The notes beneath the pieces were generated by a model that searched no databases, was not told the DNA's origin, and saw only the letters and a list, made by a program, of their open reading frames with translations. Positions 26,335 to 35,115 of a DNA stretch of 64,000 nt are shown here, in pieces (within the stretch, counting starts at the first letter, position 1; every line of letters begins with the position of its first letter). A program made the translations under genes and the position numbers. The DNA comes from Alphaproteobacteria bacterium (GTDB taxonomy: Bacteria > Pseudomonadota > Alphaproteobacteria > UBA8366 > Aestuariispiraceae), in assembly GCA_030065235.1 (NCBI GenBank), contig JASJDC010000007.1:124001-188000 (forward strand), in the 5' to 3' direction.

Positions 26335-27543
26335 CTATTGGGTCGCGGAGGGGCGCGCGGCGAGCGTCGTATCCGGCGTGGCCAGCACCCGTTGCCCTTC
26401 AACGGCGTAGTCGTGCCCGATCGAGATCAGCGTCGCCTGATCCGGCAGCCCAACGATCCATAGACCTTCGGGCGAATCCTCGACGATCTGGATCGGCGCG
26501 AAACGGGCGATCGAGCGCGCGTCCACATATTTCACGCCGACCGCGCCGCTGTCATCCAGGGTCAGGAGCGCCGGCGAGATCAGATGCGCCTTTCGGTTGG
26601 TCGTCGGCAGCAGCACCTCGGTCGTGACGCCGGCCTTGACCGACAGGTCCGGGTTCGGGGCCTCGATCTCAATCGTGAAGGTGCGGGTCGCGTCATCCGC
26701 CTGCGGCGCGATGTAGCTGACCACGCCTTCGAGCGTCTCGCCGGTGATCAGCCGCGTCATGGCGAGACCGCCGGGCACGATGCGTCCGACTTCTTGCTCC
26801 GAAACCTCGGCGGTGATGATGATCGGGTCTAGATCGACGATTTCCGCGATCGGGTCGCCTCGGCCGACATAATCGCCCAACTCGACCGCTCGGTGCATGA
26901 TCACGCCGTCAAACGGGGCGACCAGTTGGGTCTTGGCCAGATCGATCCGATACAGGCGCAGTTCCGCCTCCGCGCTTTGCAACTGCGCGTCCGCCTCGGC
27001 CCGGCGCACTTCCGACTGAAAGCCTCTTTCGGCCAGTTTGGTCGCGGCCTCGAATTCGATCCTGCGCTGCTTGACCAGGGCTTCGGCCTTTCGAACCATG
27101 GCCACGCGCTCGTTGACGTCCAGGCGTGCGATCAGACCGTCCGTTTCGACCGATGCGCCTTCGTCCGCCATCAATTCGACAATGCGTCCCTCGGTTTCCG
27201 ACATCAGCCGGCCGGTGCGGTTCGCCTCGGTGCGGCCGACGACCCGCAGGGATGACTGCCGCAACTGGGCGACGCTCTCGATCACGCGCACTGCGACGGC
27301 GGTTTGCGGCTGCGTCGACTCTTCCTCCACAGCCTCTTCCGGGACGTCGCTTGCGATCGCCGCTTCGTCGCCAGTCGGCGCCTCCTGCGGCAGATTGCCC
27401 GAGACGATCCAGGCTGTCGCCGCGATCGCCAAGCCGCCGGCGATAAAAATTGAGGGACGCAGTCCGCGACGCCGCGGTTTCGGGTCGCCTCCGTTCTCGG
27501 GCGCCGCTTCCGTATTCTTGTCCGGGCTTGTGATTGGGCTCAT
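26335..27543 (-). CDS. RND efflux periplasmic adaptor (membrane fusion protein)
   Basis: The product is 402 aa and bridges an inner-membrane RND pump to an outer-membrane channel. After a basic N-terminus, residues 30-50 form a membrane anchor (FIAGGLAIAATAWIVSG). Then come an acidic linker, a lipoyl half (GRLMSETEGRIVELMADEGASVETDGLIARL), a helical hairpin (VAMVRKAEALVKQRRIEFEAATKLAERGF) and the second lipoyl half (TQLVAPFDGVIMHRAVELGDYVGRGDPI). Beta-barrel and membrane-proximal domains follow. It has no lipobox. It is 58 bases upstream of the permease and 15 bases downstream of padR; all three are on the minus strand. Confidence 0.93.
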   Translation of the reverse strand: MSPITSPDKNTEAAPENGGDPKPRRRGLRPSIFIAGGLAIAATAWIVSGNLPQEAPTGDEAAIASDVPEEAVEEESTQPQTAVAVRVIESVAQLRQSSLRVVGRTEANRTGRLMSETEGRIVELMADEGASVETDGLIARLDVNERVAMVRKAEALVKQRRIEFEAATKLAERGFQSEVRRAEADAQLQSAEAELRLYRIDLAKTQLVAPFDGVIMHRAVELGDYVGRGDPIAEIVDLDPIIITAEVSEQEVGRIVPGGLAMTRLITGETLEGVVSYIAPQADDATRTFTIEIEAPNPDLSVKAGVTTEVLLPTTNRKAHLISPALLTLDDSGAVGVKYVDARSIARFAPIQIVEDSPEGLWIVGLPDQATLISIGHDYAVEGQRVLATPDTTLAARPSATQ

Positions 27544-27558
27544 GACTGGTTTTGCCTT

Positions 27559-28146
27559 TTATTCCGCCGCAACGTGCGTTTCGATCCGGCGCGCGCTCTC
27601 TGTTGTACGAGCGTTGTCGCGCGCCAAGGCGATGAACGCTTCCCGATTGTCGCGCATGAAATCATAGGCGGCCTGATACACCGCAACGCCGAACTCTCGA
27701 ACCAAGTCCGCGCCTGTCGCCGGCGGCTCATGTGCTGCGCCGGCGTCTTCCATCAGGTGATCGAGCTTGCCGCGATACCAATCCAGGCGTGTGTCGATCA
27801 CCGAAGCGATATGGTCGGGCGGCATATGCTGGGCGAAGAATAGAATGAACAGCAGGTTAGACTTGTATTTGTCCTCTCCCGGCGTCGTGCCGCCAAGTGC
27901 GCCAAACAGCGCGTCGAGGCCTGCGTCGGTGATCTGGTAGATCTTCTTGTCGGGCCGTTTGGCCTGTTGTTCTGTAGTGCAGGTGACGAACCCGCCGTCG
28001 CTGAGCTTCCCCAGCGCCGGATAGATCGAGCCGAAACCGCCTTCCGCGAAATGACTGAACGGGCCTTCTTCGAAAGCCTTGCGGATTTCGTAGCCGCTGG
28101 CGGGGCCGAGGGCGAGAACGCCCAGGCATGTTGTCCGAATATCCAT
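27559..28146 (-). CDS. PadR-family transcriptional regulator
   Basis: The product is 195 aa. The N-terminal winged helix is clear: DIRTTCLGVLALGPASGYEIRKAFEEGPFSHFAEGGFGSIYPALGKLSDGGFVTC, with the PadR signature GSIYPALGKL. A C-terminal helical domain (about residues 90-180) is of the Vir-like dimerisation type. It is the first gene of the padR-MFP-RND operon, 15 bases before the adaptor, so it is almost surely a repressor of the pump and of itself. Upstream at 28239-28290 is an A+T-rich patch with inverted ATATAT motifs that fits its operator. The inducer is unknown, possibly a toxic phenolic or drug. Confidence 0.93.
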   Translation of the reverse strand: MDIRTTCLGVLALGPASGYEIRKAFEEGPFSHFAEGGFGSIYPALGKLSDGGFVTCTTEQQAKRPDKKIYQITDAGLDALFGALGGTTPGEDKYKSNLLFILFFAQHMPPDHIASVIDTRLDWYRGKLDHLMEDAGAAHEPPATGADLVREFGVAVYQAAYDFMRDNREAFIALARDNARTTESARRIETHVAAE

Positions 28147-28234
28147 AAGTGACCCGCCTTTAGGACCGCCTTGAGCGCCGACGCCTTATGCGTCGCCGAC
28201 CGGCGCGTGGCGTCCGCTCAGGTTTATTCCAAAC

Positions 28235-28295
28235 ATGCGATATATTCCCAGTCGGTTTATATATCAAGTCAAAATATATCGACCCGATATAGCTC
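28235..28295 (-). promoter_or_regulatory. Promoter/operator region of the padR-MFP-RND operon
   Basis: GATATATT (28239-28246) and AATATATC (28273-28280) are inverted copies, with further ATATA-type motifs at about 28257 and 28285. The patch is A+T-rich against G+C-rich surroundings and lies 90-150 bases before padR, fitting a promoter with PadR sites. The boundaries are by eye. Confidence 0.5.
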
Positions 28296-28345
28296 AGTTC
28301 GGCGGTGGGATACTCGCCGTCACCGGCTGCCGGCTGAAGAAGGGC

Positions 28346-28370
28346 AAAAAAAACCGGCCTTGGCGGCCGG
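28346..28370 (-). terminator. Rho-independent terminator of the double cold-shock gene
   Basis: On the minus strand CCGGCC, loop GCCAA, GGCCGG is followed by eight T residues. It lies 30 bases after the stop of the cold-shock-domain gene. Confidence 0.9.
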
Positions 28371-28399
28371 AAATCAACAGAGCCGCACTGGACTGCGCG

Positions 28400-28942
28400 C
28401 TAAATCAATTCGATCCGATCGGCCATCGGTCCCTTCGGACCCATTTTGGCTTGCACCCGAACCCGTTGTTCCGGGGCCAATGTATGGATGCCGGCCCGTT
28501 CAACCGTACGCGCCGATACGAACACATCGCGGCTGCCGTCATCCATCACGATGAAGCCATAGCCTTTGCCCTCATCATAGAACTTCACCACGCCGTCAAT
28601 CGGCGGCCCCGCCGGCTCGTCATTCTCATATTCGTTCCGGCGCGGACGGCGTTCAAAGCCGCCGCCGGACGGACCGGGCCGACCCTGCGTCGCGGTCGAG
28701 GCGTCGACCGCGTGCACTTTTGCGACTTGAATGCCGCGGTTGGTCTCCATCAGGTCGACATCCAACGTGGCGCCGTCCGGCAGCTCATTGTAGCCGTGTT
28801 CGGTCAGGACCGACGCATGGATGAAGATGTCCTTTCCGCCATCGGGAGAAACGACAAATCCAAAGCCCTTGCTGGAGTTGAACCACTTAACGGTCACCGG
28901 AACGTTTTCTTCGGTCACGGCCGGCGGTAATCGACGATCCAT
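28400..28942 (-). CDS. Cold-shock protein with two CSD domains
   Basis: The product is 180 aa from Met MDRRLPPAV at 28942. Domain 1 (about residues 14-80) has VTVKWFNSSKGFGFVVSPDGGKDIFIHASVL, with both RNP motifs (KGFGFV, DIFIH). A Gly/Arg-rich linker follows (about residues 85-115). Domain 2 (about 115-178) has VVKFYDEGKGYGFIVMDDGSRDVFVSARTV, where RNP2 is VFVSA rather than VFVH. This two-domain form is common in alphaproteobacteria and is cytoplasmic, acting on single-stranded RNA. The gene is alone with a long A+T-rich 5' region and its own terminator, the usual layout of cold-shock genes. Confidence 0.93.
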   Translation of the reverse strand: MDRRLPPAVTEENVPVTVKWFNSSKGFGFVVSPDGGKDIFIHASVLTEHGYNELPDGATLDVDLMETNRGIQVAKVHAVDASTATQGRPGPSGGGFERRPRRNEYENDEPAGPPIDGVVKFYDEGKGYGFIVMDDGSRDVFVSARTVERAGIHTLAPEQRVRVQAKMGPKGPMADRIELI

Positions 28943-29245
28943 ACTTCTACTTACCTCTAACCCCCAAATTCCGAAAACAGGGCGCGTTTCGAATTGCAAA
29001 TCTCAGAATACGTCTAAAAAGCAAAAGGCCGCAACGATTCCGATCGATTATTTGGTTGCAATTTAATGAAATCGCACTTTCGAGCCATTAATCGTCGATA
29101 TCGGATCATTCGTGCGCACAAATGCCAGGGCGCTGGCGGCTAAAGATTGTCGGTAGCGGGATAGCATCGGCCCGATAGGCGGCTTCCGCAGCCGGTACTG
29201 ACAGGCGCGGCCGCCCGTCGACTGTCGAGGCGCTCTCAGCCCTGA
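28943..29245 (-). other. 5' region of the cold-shock gene
   Basis: These 303 bases are upstream of the two-CSD gene and downstream of the phosphoesterase gene on the same strand. They are A+T-rich near the CSD gene, then G+C-rich. I see no protein gene. A long untranslated leader is likely here by analogy with other cold-shock genes, but I could not place promoter boxes. Confidence 0.4.
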
Positions 29246-29893
29246 TTAGCGGCTGTTCGCGTATTTGGCCACGCCATGCTCGCCATCAGGATCGCTGAAG
29301 CCGGTATAAGGCTGCAGCGTCTTAAGCCGCGTGAGGATTTCGTCCAGACTGACCGGCGCGTAGTCCCAGTCATCGACGCCGACATCCAGGCTTTGATTGC
29401 AACCGGGAAGCGTGCCGTGCGAATGGCCGTAGAGCATGATCGACCCATAATGCGACTTGTTCCAAACCCGCATGGCGTAGTGGCTCATCACGATGAACCG
29501 GCCCTGCGATCGGATCTCCTTATAGGGCTGGACCGAGCGCCAACGCGGCAGTTTGCGAACCCAGGCCGGATCGTGATTGCCGATGATCAGGTTGATCTCG
29601 CCGTTCAAACGCTCGGCTAAATCGGCGACCGCGTCCTGGTTGCTCGATAAGGCGAAATCGCCCAAATGCCAGACCGTGTCGCGCGGGGCGACTCGAGCGT
29701 TCCAGCGTTCGACCATCGCCTCATTCATGGCGGCCACGCTGGCGTCGGAAATCTGTCCCGACTCAAGCTCGTGGGCCGGCGCGAACGGGCGCTTCGAGTA
29801 TTTGATGATGCTTCGGTGGAAGAAGTGGGTGTCTGAGACCCACCATGTCTTAGGCTGGGCCTTCGGGGCCCGCTTCGGTGACGATGTCGTCAT
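29246..29893 (-). CDS. Metallophosphoesterase (calcineurin-like)
   Basis: The product is 215 aa from the ATG at 29893. The metal motifs are in family order: SDTHFFH (about residue 21), GDFALS, GNHD, MSHYA and YGHSHG. These bind two divalent metals in a cytoplasmic phosphodiesterase/phosphatase. The length and the SDTHFFHRSIIKY start resemble small calcineurin-like phosphoesterases seen in bacteria and phages. The substrate is unknown. An upstream extension of 32 codons runs into the promoter and is not used. The promoter region carries TTGACA and TATATT boxes. Confidence 0.9.
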   Translation of the reverse strand: MTTSSPKRAPKAQPKTWWVSDTHFFHRSIIKYSKRPFAPAHELESGQISDASVAAMNEAMVERWNARVAPRDTVWHLGDFALSSNQDAVADLAERLNGEINLIIGNHDPAWVRKLPRWRSVQPYKEIRSQGRFIVMSHYAMRVWNKSHYGSIMLYGHSHGTLPGCNQSLDVGVDDWDYAPVSLDEILTRLKTLQPYTGFSDPDGEHGVAKYANSR

Positions 29894-29955
29894 GTCTTTT
29901 CTCCACAAGGCCGGATTGCCTTGTCTCTGTTTGCTCTTCTTTGATTGCGGCGGGA

Positions 29956-29982
29956 AATATACAAGTCCCCGCTTTTTGTCAA
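29956..29982 (-). promoter_or_regulatory. Sigma70-like promoter of the phosphoesterase gene
   Basis: On the minus strand TTGACA (29982-29977) is a perfect -35 box, with TATATT (29961-29956) 15 bases further. The spacing is slightly short. It lies 63-90 bases before the start codon and its -35 overlaps the stop of the Ldh-family gene. Confidence 0.5.
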
Positions 29983-30998
29983 CCCGCAATCTCCCGTAAA
30001 GCGCGTATCTGATCGAAAAGAGCGACCGGGATCTCGATTCCGTCGGTCGGCGTTTCCAGTCGGTTCTTCAATCTGCCGTCGCCGGGCAATCGCACGCCCT
30101 CCTGTTTCAGCATCTCAGCGAAGAGCGACTCGCCGCGGGCGCGCCAGCCGTCGGGATCGCCGAACTTGTTCGGGTCAATCGCGATCATCAACTCGCCGCC
30201 GCTCGGCGGGCCGCCATCGTTGATGTCGCGGTCGCCGGCCTCCTTGCTCAGCCCGCCGCCGGTCAGGGCGCCGGCCAATAGCTCCACCATCATGGCGATG
30301 GCGGAACCCTTGTAGCCGCCGAAAGGAAGCTGCGCGCCGGCCAGGACCGCGTCCGGATCGTTGCTGGGGGCGCCGCCGGGGTCGACGCCGACGCCCTCTG
30401 GCAGAGGAGTGCCGTTGCGGGCGTGGATCATGATGTCGCCGCGGGCCATGGCGGCGGAGGCCTGGTCGAACACCATCGGAGGCCCGTCGGCGCGCGGCCA
30501 GCCGAAGCTCATCGGATTGGTGCCGAACAAGGGTTTGACCCCGCCCGCCGGCGCCACCATCGGCGCGGCGGCGGTCCAGGCGAACGCGGCGAGGCCTTCC
30601 CGCGCGACAGCCTCGACCTCCACCCAGAGCGCCGCGAAGTGGTAGATATCGACCAGCGAGAGGGCGGCGATCCCTTGGTCGCGGGCGCGCTCGATCAACG
30701 GTTCTCGGCCGACCGCGAGCGCCAAGGGCGCGAATCCGCCGTCGCCGTCGACGCGCAGCACCGAAGGCGCGGTCTGCGAGATGCGCGGCCTTGCGTCGCC
30801 CTTGACCTTGCCGCTGCGCAGGCTGGCGACATAGCCGGGCAGGCGAAAGACGCCATGGCTGGCGCAGCGATCCCGTTCCGCCGCGACGATCGTGTCGGTG
30901 ACAGCGCGCGCGTTGGCCTGATCGCAGCCATTTTGCAGCAGGGTCTCGAAGACTAGCGCGTCGCAGTCCTCGAGGCTTAGCGTGACCGTCTCGCTCAT
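29979..30998 (-). CDS. Ldh-family (malate/L-lactate dehydrogenase type) oxidoreductase
   Basis: The product is 339 aa from the ATG at 30998, chosen because GAGAGGGA lies upstream; two earlier Met (31034, 31022) are possible. It belongs to the type 2 malate/lactate dehydrogenase family, NAD(P)-dependent enzymes acting on 2-oxoacids, ureidoglycolate or cyclic imines. The catalytic-His block is ASHGVFRLPGYVASLRSGKV, and GGVKPLFGTNPMSFGWP and PFGGYKGSAIAMMVELLAGALTGG are family signatures. The resemblance to piperideine/pyrroline-2-carboxylate reductases (DpkA-like) is a possibility only. It lies 91 bases after a dimethylglycine-dehydrogenase-like gene, suggesting joint expression in amino-acid or betaine catabolism. 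Confidence 0.87.
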   Translation of the reverse strand: MSETVTLSLEDCDALVFETLLQNGCDQANARAVTDTIVAAERDRCASHGVFRLPGYVASLRSGKVKGDARPRISQTAPSVLRVDGDGGFAPLALAVGREPLIERARDQGIAALSLVDIYHFAALWVEVEAVAREGLAAFAWTAAAPMVAPAGGVKPLFGTNPMSFGWPRADGPPMVFDQASAAMARGDIMIHARNGTPLPEGVGVDPGGAPSNDPDAVLAGAQLPFGGYKGSAIAMMVELLAGALTGGGLSKEAGDRDINDGGPPSGGELMIAIDPNKFGDPDGWRARGESLFAEMLKQEGVRLPGDGRLKNRLETPTDGIEIPVALFDQIRALREIAG

Positions 30999-31089
30999 GA
31001 CCGCGTTCCCTCTCGCCGACATCTCCGAAGACATCAGTGTAGAAGGAACGCGTCCACTCGCCTAGGCGCGCATCCGCAGGGATGGCGTC

Positions 31090-33516
31090 TTACGCACGCA
31101 TGCGCGCGCCGGCGGGATCGAAGGGCGGGTCCGCAAGGATCGAGGCCGGGCGCATCTCGCCCATAATCTCGATCTCGAAACTGTCGGTCGATCCGGCCAG
31201 CGCGCTCGGCACATAGCCCAGAGCGACCGACTTGCCGATATGGTGGGCGTAGCCGCCGGAGGTGACCCAACCGACCACCGAGCCGTTTTGGAACACCGGT
31301 TCGTCATTGATCACATCCGCGTCCGCCGCCTCGATATCGAACAGCACCAGTTTCCGGGTCGGGCCGTCCTGTTTCTCGCGCATCGCGGCCTCGCGGCCGA
31401 TGAAGTCGTTCTTTTTCAGATCGACAAACCGGTCCATCCCGGCTTCGAACGGGCCGTAGATCGGCCGGTACTCGGTCGCCCAACTGCCGAAACCCTTCTC
31501 GAGGCTCAGCGACCGCAGGGCGCGCAGGCCGAATAGTTTCAGGTTGAATGCTTCGCCGGCCTCCAGGAGCGCATCGAACAGCCTATTCTGGAACTCCGCC
31601 TTGACCCAGATCTCATAGCCCAGATCGCCGGTGAAGCTGATGCGGCCGACCAGGGCCGGGACCATGCCGATCGCCATGTGTTTGATATCGAGGAACTTGA
31701 ACGCGTCACCGGAGACGTCCTGATCGGCGAGCGTCTCCAGCACCTTACGCGCGTTCGGCCCGGCCAGCGCCAGCCCGCACAGCTCGAGCCCCAACGCCCG
31801 GACCGCGACGCCGGTTTCGGGCAAATGCGCCTCGAACCAGCGCATATGATAGGTCTCGGCCGGGCCGGAGCCGAAGATGTAAAAGGTTTCGCCGTCCAGT
31901 TTCGCCAGCGTGAAATCCCCGATCACCTTGCCATGCTCGTTCAGCATCGGGGTGAGCAGCATCCTTCCGGTGCGCGGCGTCTTGTTCGCCATCAGCCGGC
32001 TCAGCCAGGCTTCCGCGTCGGGTCCTGTCACTTCGTATTTGGCGAAACCGGAAGCGTCGCACAGGCCGACGGCGGTCCGCACCGCCTCGCATTCCGCCTT
32101 CACCGCCTCGAAGGCGTTGGACCGATAATAGGTCACGTTCTCTTCCGGCGCCTTTCCTTCGGGCGCGAACCAGAGCGGGTATTCCAGACCATAGGCGGCG
32201 CCCATCACCGCGTTCCGGGCGACCAGCTTGTCATAGATCGGCGTCGTGCGCAGCGGGCGCGCCGCCGGCAATTCCTCGTTCGGATAGGTGACCTGGAAGC
32301 GGCGCGAATAGTTCTCCCGCACCTTCGCGTTCGTGTAGGCCATGGTCGTCCAATCGCCGAACCGCGCAACGTCCATGCCCCAGACATCGAAGCCCGGATC
32401 ACCGTCGACCATCCATTGCGCCAGAGCCAGACCGACGCCGCCGCCCTGGCTGAAGCCGGCCATCACCCCGCAGGCGCACCAGAAATTCTTCAGCCCGCGC
32501 ACGGGTCCGATCAGCGGATTGCCGTCGGGCGCGAAGGTGAAGGGGCCGTTGATCACTTGCTTGATGCCGGCCCGCCCATAGGCCGGGAAATGCTCGAATC
32601 CGACCTCCAGCGAGGGCGCGATCCGATCGAGATCGGCCTGCAGCAATTCATGGCCGAAATCCCAGGGCGTCTGTTTCTCGGACCAGGGCACGCAGGCCTT
32701 CTCATAGGTGCCCATCAACATGCCGCGGCCTTCCTGGCGGGTGTAAATCTCGCCCTCGAAATCGACCGCGTGCATCACCTCTTTGCCGGTCTCTTCATTA
32801 TAGGCCACGACCTCCGGCATTTCTTCGGTCAGGAGATAATGGTGCTCCATCGCCAACACCGGCAGTTCGAGCCCGACCATCCGGCCGACCTCGCGCGCCC
32901 ATAGACCGCCCGCGTTCACCACATGCTCGGCATGGATAGTTCCCTGTTCGGTCACCACGTCCCAGCTGCCGTCCGGCCGCGGTTGTAGGTCTGTCACCGG
33001 GTTGCGCAGATAGATCTCGGCGCCGCCGATTCGGGCCGATTTGGCGTAGGCGTGGGTCGTGCCTGACGGGTCGAGATGTCCGTCCAGCGGATCGTAGAGC
33101 GCGCCGATGAAATGCTTCTTATCCATCAGCGGATGCATGGCCGCCGCCTCGTCGGCGCTGATGATCTCCAGATCCAGGCCGAGATTGCGGCCCTTCGCCC
33201 GCATCACTTTCAGGAAATCCATCCGTTCGCGTGTGCCGGCGAGCATGACCCCGCCGGTCTGATGGACGCCGCAGGCCTGACCGGAGATTTCCTCGATCTC
33301 GTTATAGAGACCGATTGTATAGCTTTGCAGCTTAGCGACATTCGGGTCGCCGTTGAGCGTGTGGAATCCGCCCGCCGCATGCCAGGTCGAACCGGAGGTC
33401 AATTCCGAGCGCTCGATCAGGCAGATGTCTTTCCAACCGGCCTTGGTCAAATGGTAGAGAACGCTGCAGCCGACGACGCCGCCGCCGATGACGGCGACCT
33501 GAACATGCGATTTCAT
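31090..33516 (-). CDS. FAD-dependent dehydrogenase with GcvT domain (DMGDH/sarcosine-dehydrogenase-like)
   Basis: The product is 808 aa from the ATG at 33516, preceded by GGGAGGAT. The N-terminal half is a DAO-type FAD domain: VAVIGGGVVGCSVLYHL dinucleotide loop, and STWHAAGG, whose His46 corresponds to the histidine that carries FAD covalently in dimethylglycine dehydrogenase. The C-terminal half (about residues 430-800) is a GcvT-like tetrahydrofolate domain (FAKYEVTGPDAEAWLSRL, DLGYEIWVKAEF, GLRALRSLSLEKGFGSW). Such enzymes demethylate N-methyl compounds and pass formaldehyde to tetrahydrofolate. A second protein of this type is encoded at 42095. The actual substrate (dimethylglycine, sarcosine, a betaine product) is not decided by sequence. 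Confidence 0.9.
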   Translation of the reverse strand: MKSHVQVAVIGGGVVGCSVLYHLTKAGWKDICLIERSELTSGSTWHAAGGFHTLNGDPNVAKLQSYTIGLYNEIEEISGQACGVHQTGGVMLAGTRERMDFLKVMRAKGRNLGLDLEIISADEAAAMHPLMDKKHFIGALYDPLDGHLDPSGTTHAYAKSARIGGAEIYLRNPVTDLQPRPDGSWDVVTEQGTIHAEHVVNAGGLWAREVGRMVGLELPVLAMEHHYLLTEEMPEVVAYNEETGKEVMHAVDFEGEIYTRQEGRGMLMGTYEKACVPWSEKQTPWDFGHELLQADLDRIAPSLEVGFEHFPAYGRAGIKQVINGPFTFAPDGNPLIGPVRGLKNFWCACGVMAGFSQGGGVGLALAQWMVDGDPGFDVWGMDVARFGDWTTMAYTNAKVRENYSRRFQVTYPNEELPAARPLRTTPIYDKLVARNAVMGAAYGLEYPLWFAPEGKAPEENVTYYRSNAFEAVKAECEAVRTAVGLCDASGFAKYEVTGPDAEAWLSRLMANKTPRTGRMLLTPMLNEHGKVIGDFTLAKLDGETFYIFGSGPAETYHMRWFEAHLPETGVAVRALGLELCGLALAGPNARKVLETLADQDVSGDAFKFLDIKHMAIGMVPALVGRISFTGDLGYEIWVKAEFQNRLFDALLEAGEAFNLKLFGLRALRSLSLEKGFGSWATEYRPIYGPFEAGMDRFVDLKKNDFIGREAAMREKQDGPTRKLVLFDIEAADADVINDEPVFQNGSVVGWVTSGGYAHHIGKSVALGYVPSALAGSTDSFEIEIMGEMRPASILADPPFDPAGARMRA

Positions 33517-33756
33517 CACGGATCCTCCCAATAGAACGCCCGGCGCGAGCCTATTTAGCCAGACGCCCGTCCGATCGATGGGCACAGAGTGTCCGGTCGC
33601 CGCCCGGTGTGAAAACCTCAAATGCGACAAAACCTGCTCAACCCTCGCCGACCGGTTCGGCGCTGCGGGAAGGAAGGCTCGAATCGCGCTAGTCAGGCCG
33701 ACATCGCGCGCGGCGAAGGGGCTTGGCGCGTCGCACTGGGAATCAGCGCCGGAACC

Positions 33757-35115
33757 ATGGCGAGAGAGTATCCAGAGGAGTTCAGCGGAACGGCGCTACA
33801 GGCCGCCGTCGCCGCGACGCGCTTCGGATATGGCGCCGCGCCGGGCGATATCGCCCGTCTGACCGAGGATCCGATCACGGCCGTCGCGGCTCAGGTGCGC
33901 GATGTCGACCCGCTCCCGGCGCCGCTGAAAGACCTGCCCGACACGCGCGCGTTGCTGGTCGACACACTGCGGGCGCGGCGGCGCGGACGCACGGCGTTTC
34001 AGACCTATCGACGGGAAGCGCGGGCGCGCGCCGTCTCGGCCGTCAACGCGCACTTGCAGGCGGCGGCGTCTTCGCCCAACCAGTTTTTCGAACGTCTCGT
34101 CGCCTTCTGGACCAACCATTTCACCATATCGATGAACAAGCCGGCGGTCATGCCGTTGGTGACCGCCTTCGAACGCGAGGCGATCCGTCCTAATGTCATG
34201 GGATCGGTCCATGACCTGCTGTTGGCGGTGGTGCGGCACCCGGCGATGCTGATCTATCTGAACAATGTGCGTTCGGTCGGGCCGAATTCGAAACAGGGAC
34301 GCGCCTCGGGCCGAGGGCTCAATACCGACCTGGCGCGCGCCATACTCGAGACCCACACATATGGCCCAGAGGGTGACATTACCGACGGTGATGTCGTGAC
34401 CCTGGCGGGCTTGCTCAGCGGCTGGACAGTTGGCCTGTTGGGCGAGGCGGAGGAAGGCGCCTTTCGGTTTCGGTCCGATTGGCACGAAAGCGGCGCGAAA
34501 CGCTTTCGCGGACGTTTCGTGCCTGAAGCCGGCTTGTTGGAGGGAGAGGCGGCGCTGGACCTGCTGGCGCGGGCTCCGGCGACCGGCCGTCGGCTTTCGC
34601 GCCTCATGGCCCAGTTTTTCATCGACGATGATCCCGCGGAATCGGTCGAAGAAGCGATTTATGACGGCTATACCGATGGGGGCAGCGCCCGGGGCATGGC
34701 CGAGGGGCTGTTGGCCAGCAGCGAAGCCTGGACCGAGACGCAGACCAAGGTGAAGACGCCCCGGGACCTGGCGGTCTCGGCGGCGCGGGCCCTGGGACGC
34801 GCGGAGGACGGCGCCGGTATCGCACACGCGATGCGGGCGATGGGAGAGCCGCCTTATCAAGCGACCGACGCAGCCGGCTGGCCCATCGAGACCGCGGGCT
34901 GGATCGCCGGCGAGCAGTTTTTCGACCGGCTCGATTGGTGCCGTGGGCTGGCCGAGCAGGCCGGCGCCGCGCCCGGATTCAACGCGATCGACTGCGCTTT
35001 CGAAGCTGTGGGCGGGTTGTTACGCGAACAGACCTACCGGCGGATGCGCGTCGCCTTCTCGCAGCAGGAGGCTTTGGCCTTGTTCTTCTCCAGCCCGGAG
35101 TTTCAATTGCGATGA
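33757..35115 (+). CDS. DUF1800 family protein
   Basis: The product is 452 aa from the ATG at 33757; the frame is open upstream but not conserved. The DUF1800 signatures are present: AATRFGYGAAPGDIARL at the start, LVAFWTNHFTIS, REAIRPNVMGSVHDLLLAVVRHPAMLIYLNN, and GLNTDLARAILETHTYG. The C-terminal FSSPEFQLR is typical. There is no obvious signal peptide, though the family is often exported. The next gene starts within its stop codon (ATGA), and DUF1800/DUF1501 pairs recur across bacteria. The function is not established for this family. The Asn/Leu-for-Glu-Leu substitution in the usual NENLARE block makes it a divergent member. Confidence 0.87.
   Translation: MAREYPEEFSGTALQAAVAATRFGYGAAPGDIARLTEDPITAVAAQVRDVDPLPAPLKDLPDTRALLVDTLRARRRGRTAFQTYRREARARAVSAVNAHLQAAASSPNQFFERLVAFWTNHFTISMNKPAVMPLVTAFEREAIRPNVMGSVHDLLLAVVRHPAMLIYLNNVRSVGPNSKQGRASGRGLNTDLARAILETHTYGPEGDITDGDVVTLAGLLSGWTVGLLGEAEEGAFRFRSDWHESGAKRFRGRFVPEAGLLEGEAALDLLARAPATGRRLSRLMAQFFIDDDPAESVEEAIYDGYTDGGSARGMAEGLLASSEAWTETQTKVKTPRDLAVSAARALGRAEDGAGIAHAMRAMGEPPYQATDAAGWPIETAGWIAGEQFFDRLDWCRGLAEQAGAAPGFNAIDCAFEAVGGLLREQTYRRMRVAFSQQEALALFFSSPEFQLR

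Noticed and set aside
30423-32904. Long plus-strand frames opposite the Ldh and FAD-GcvT genes (30423-30956 and 31678-32904)
   Set aside because: They are shadows of minus-strand genes, with biased composition and no homology.
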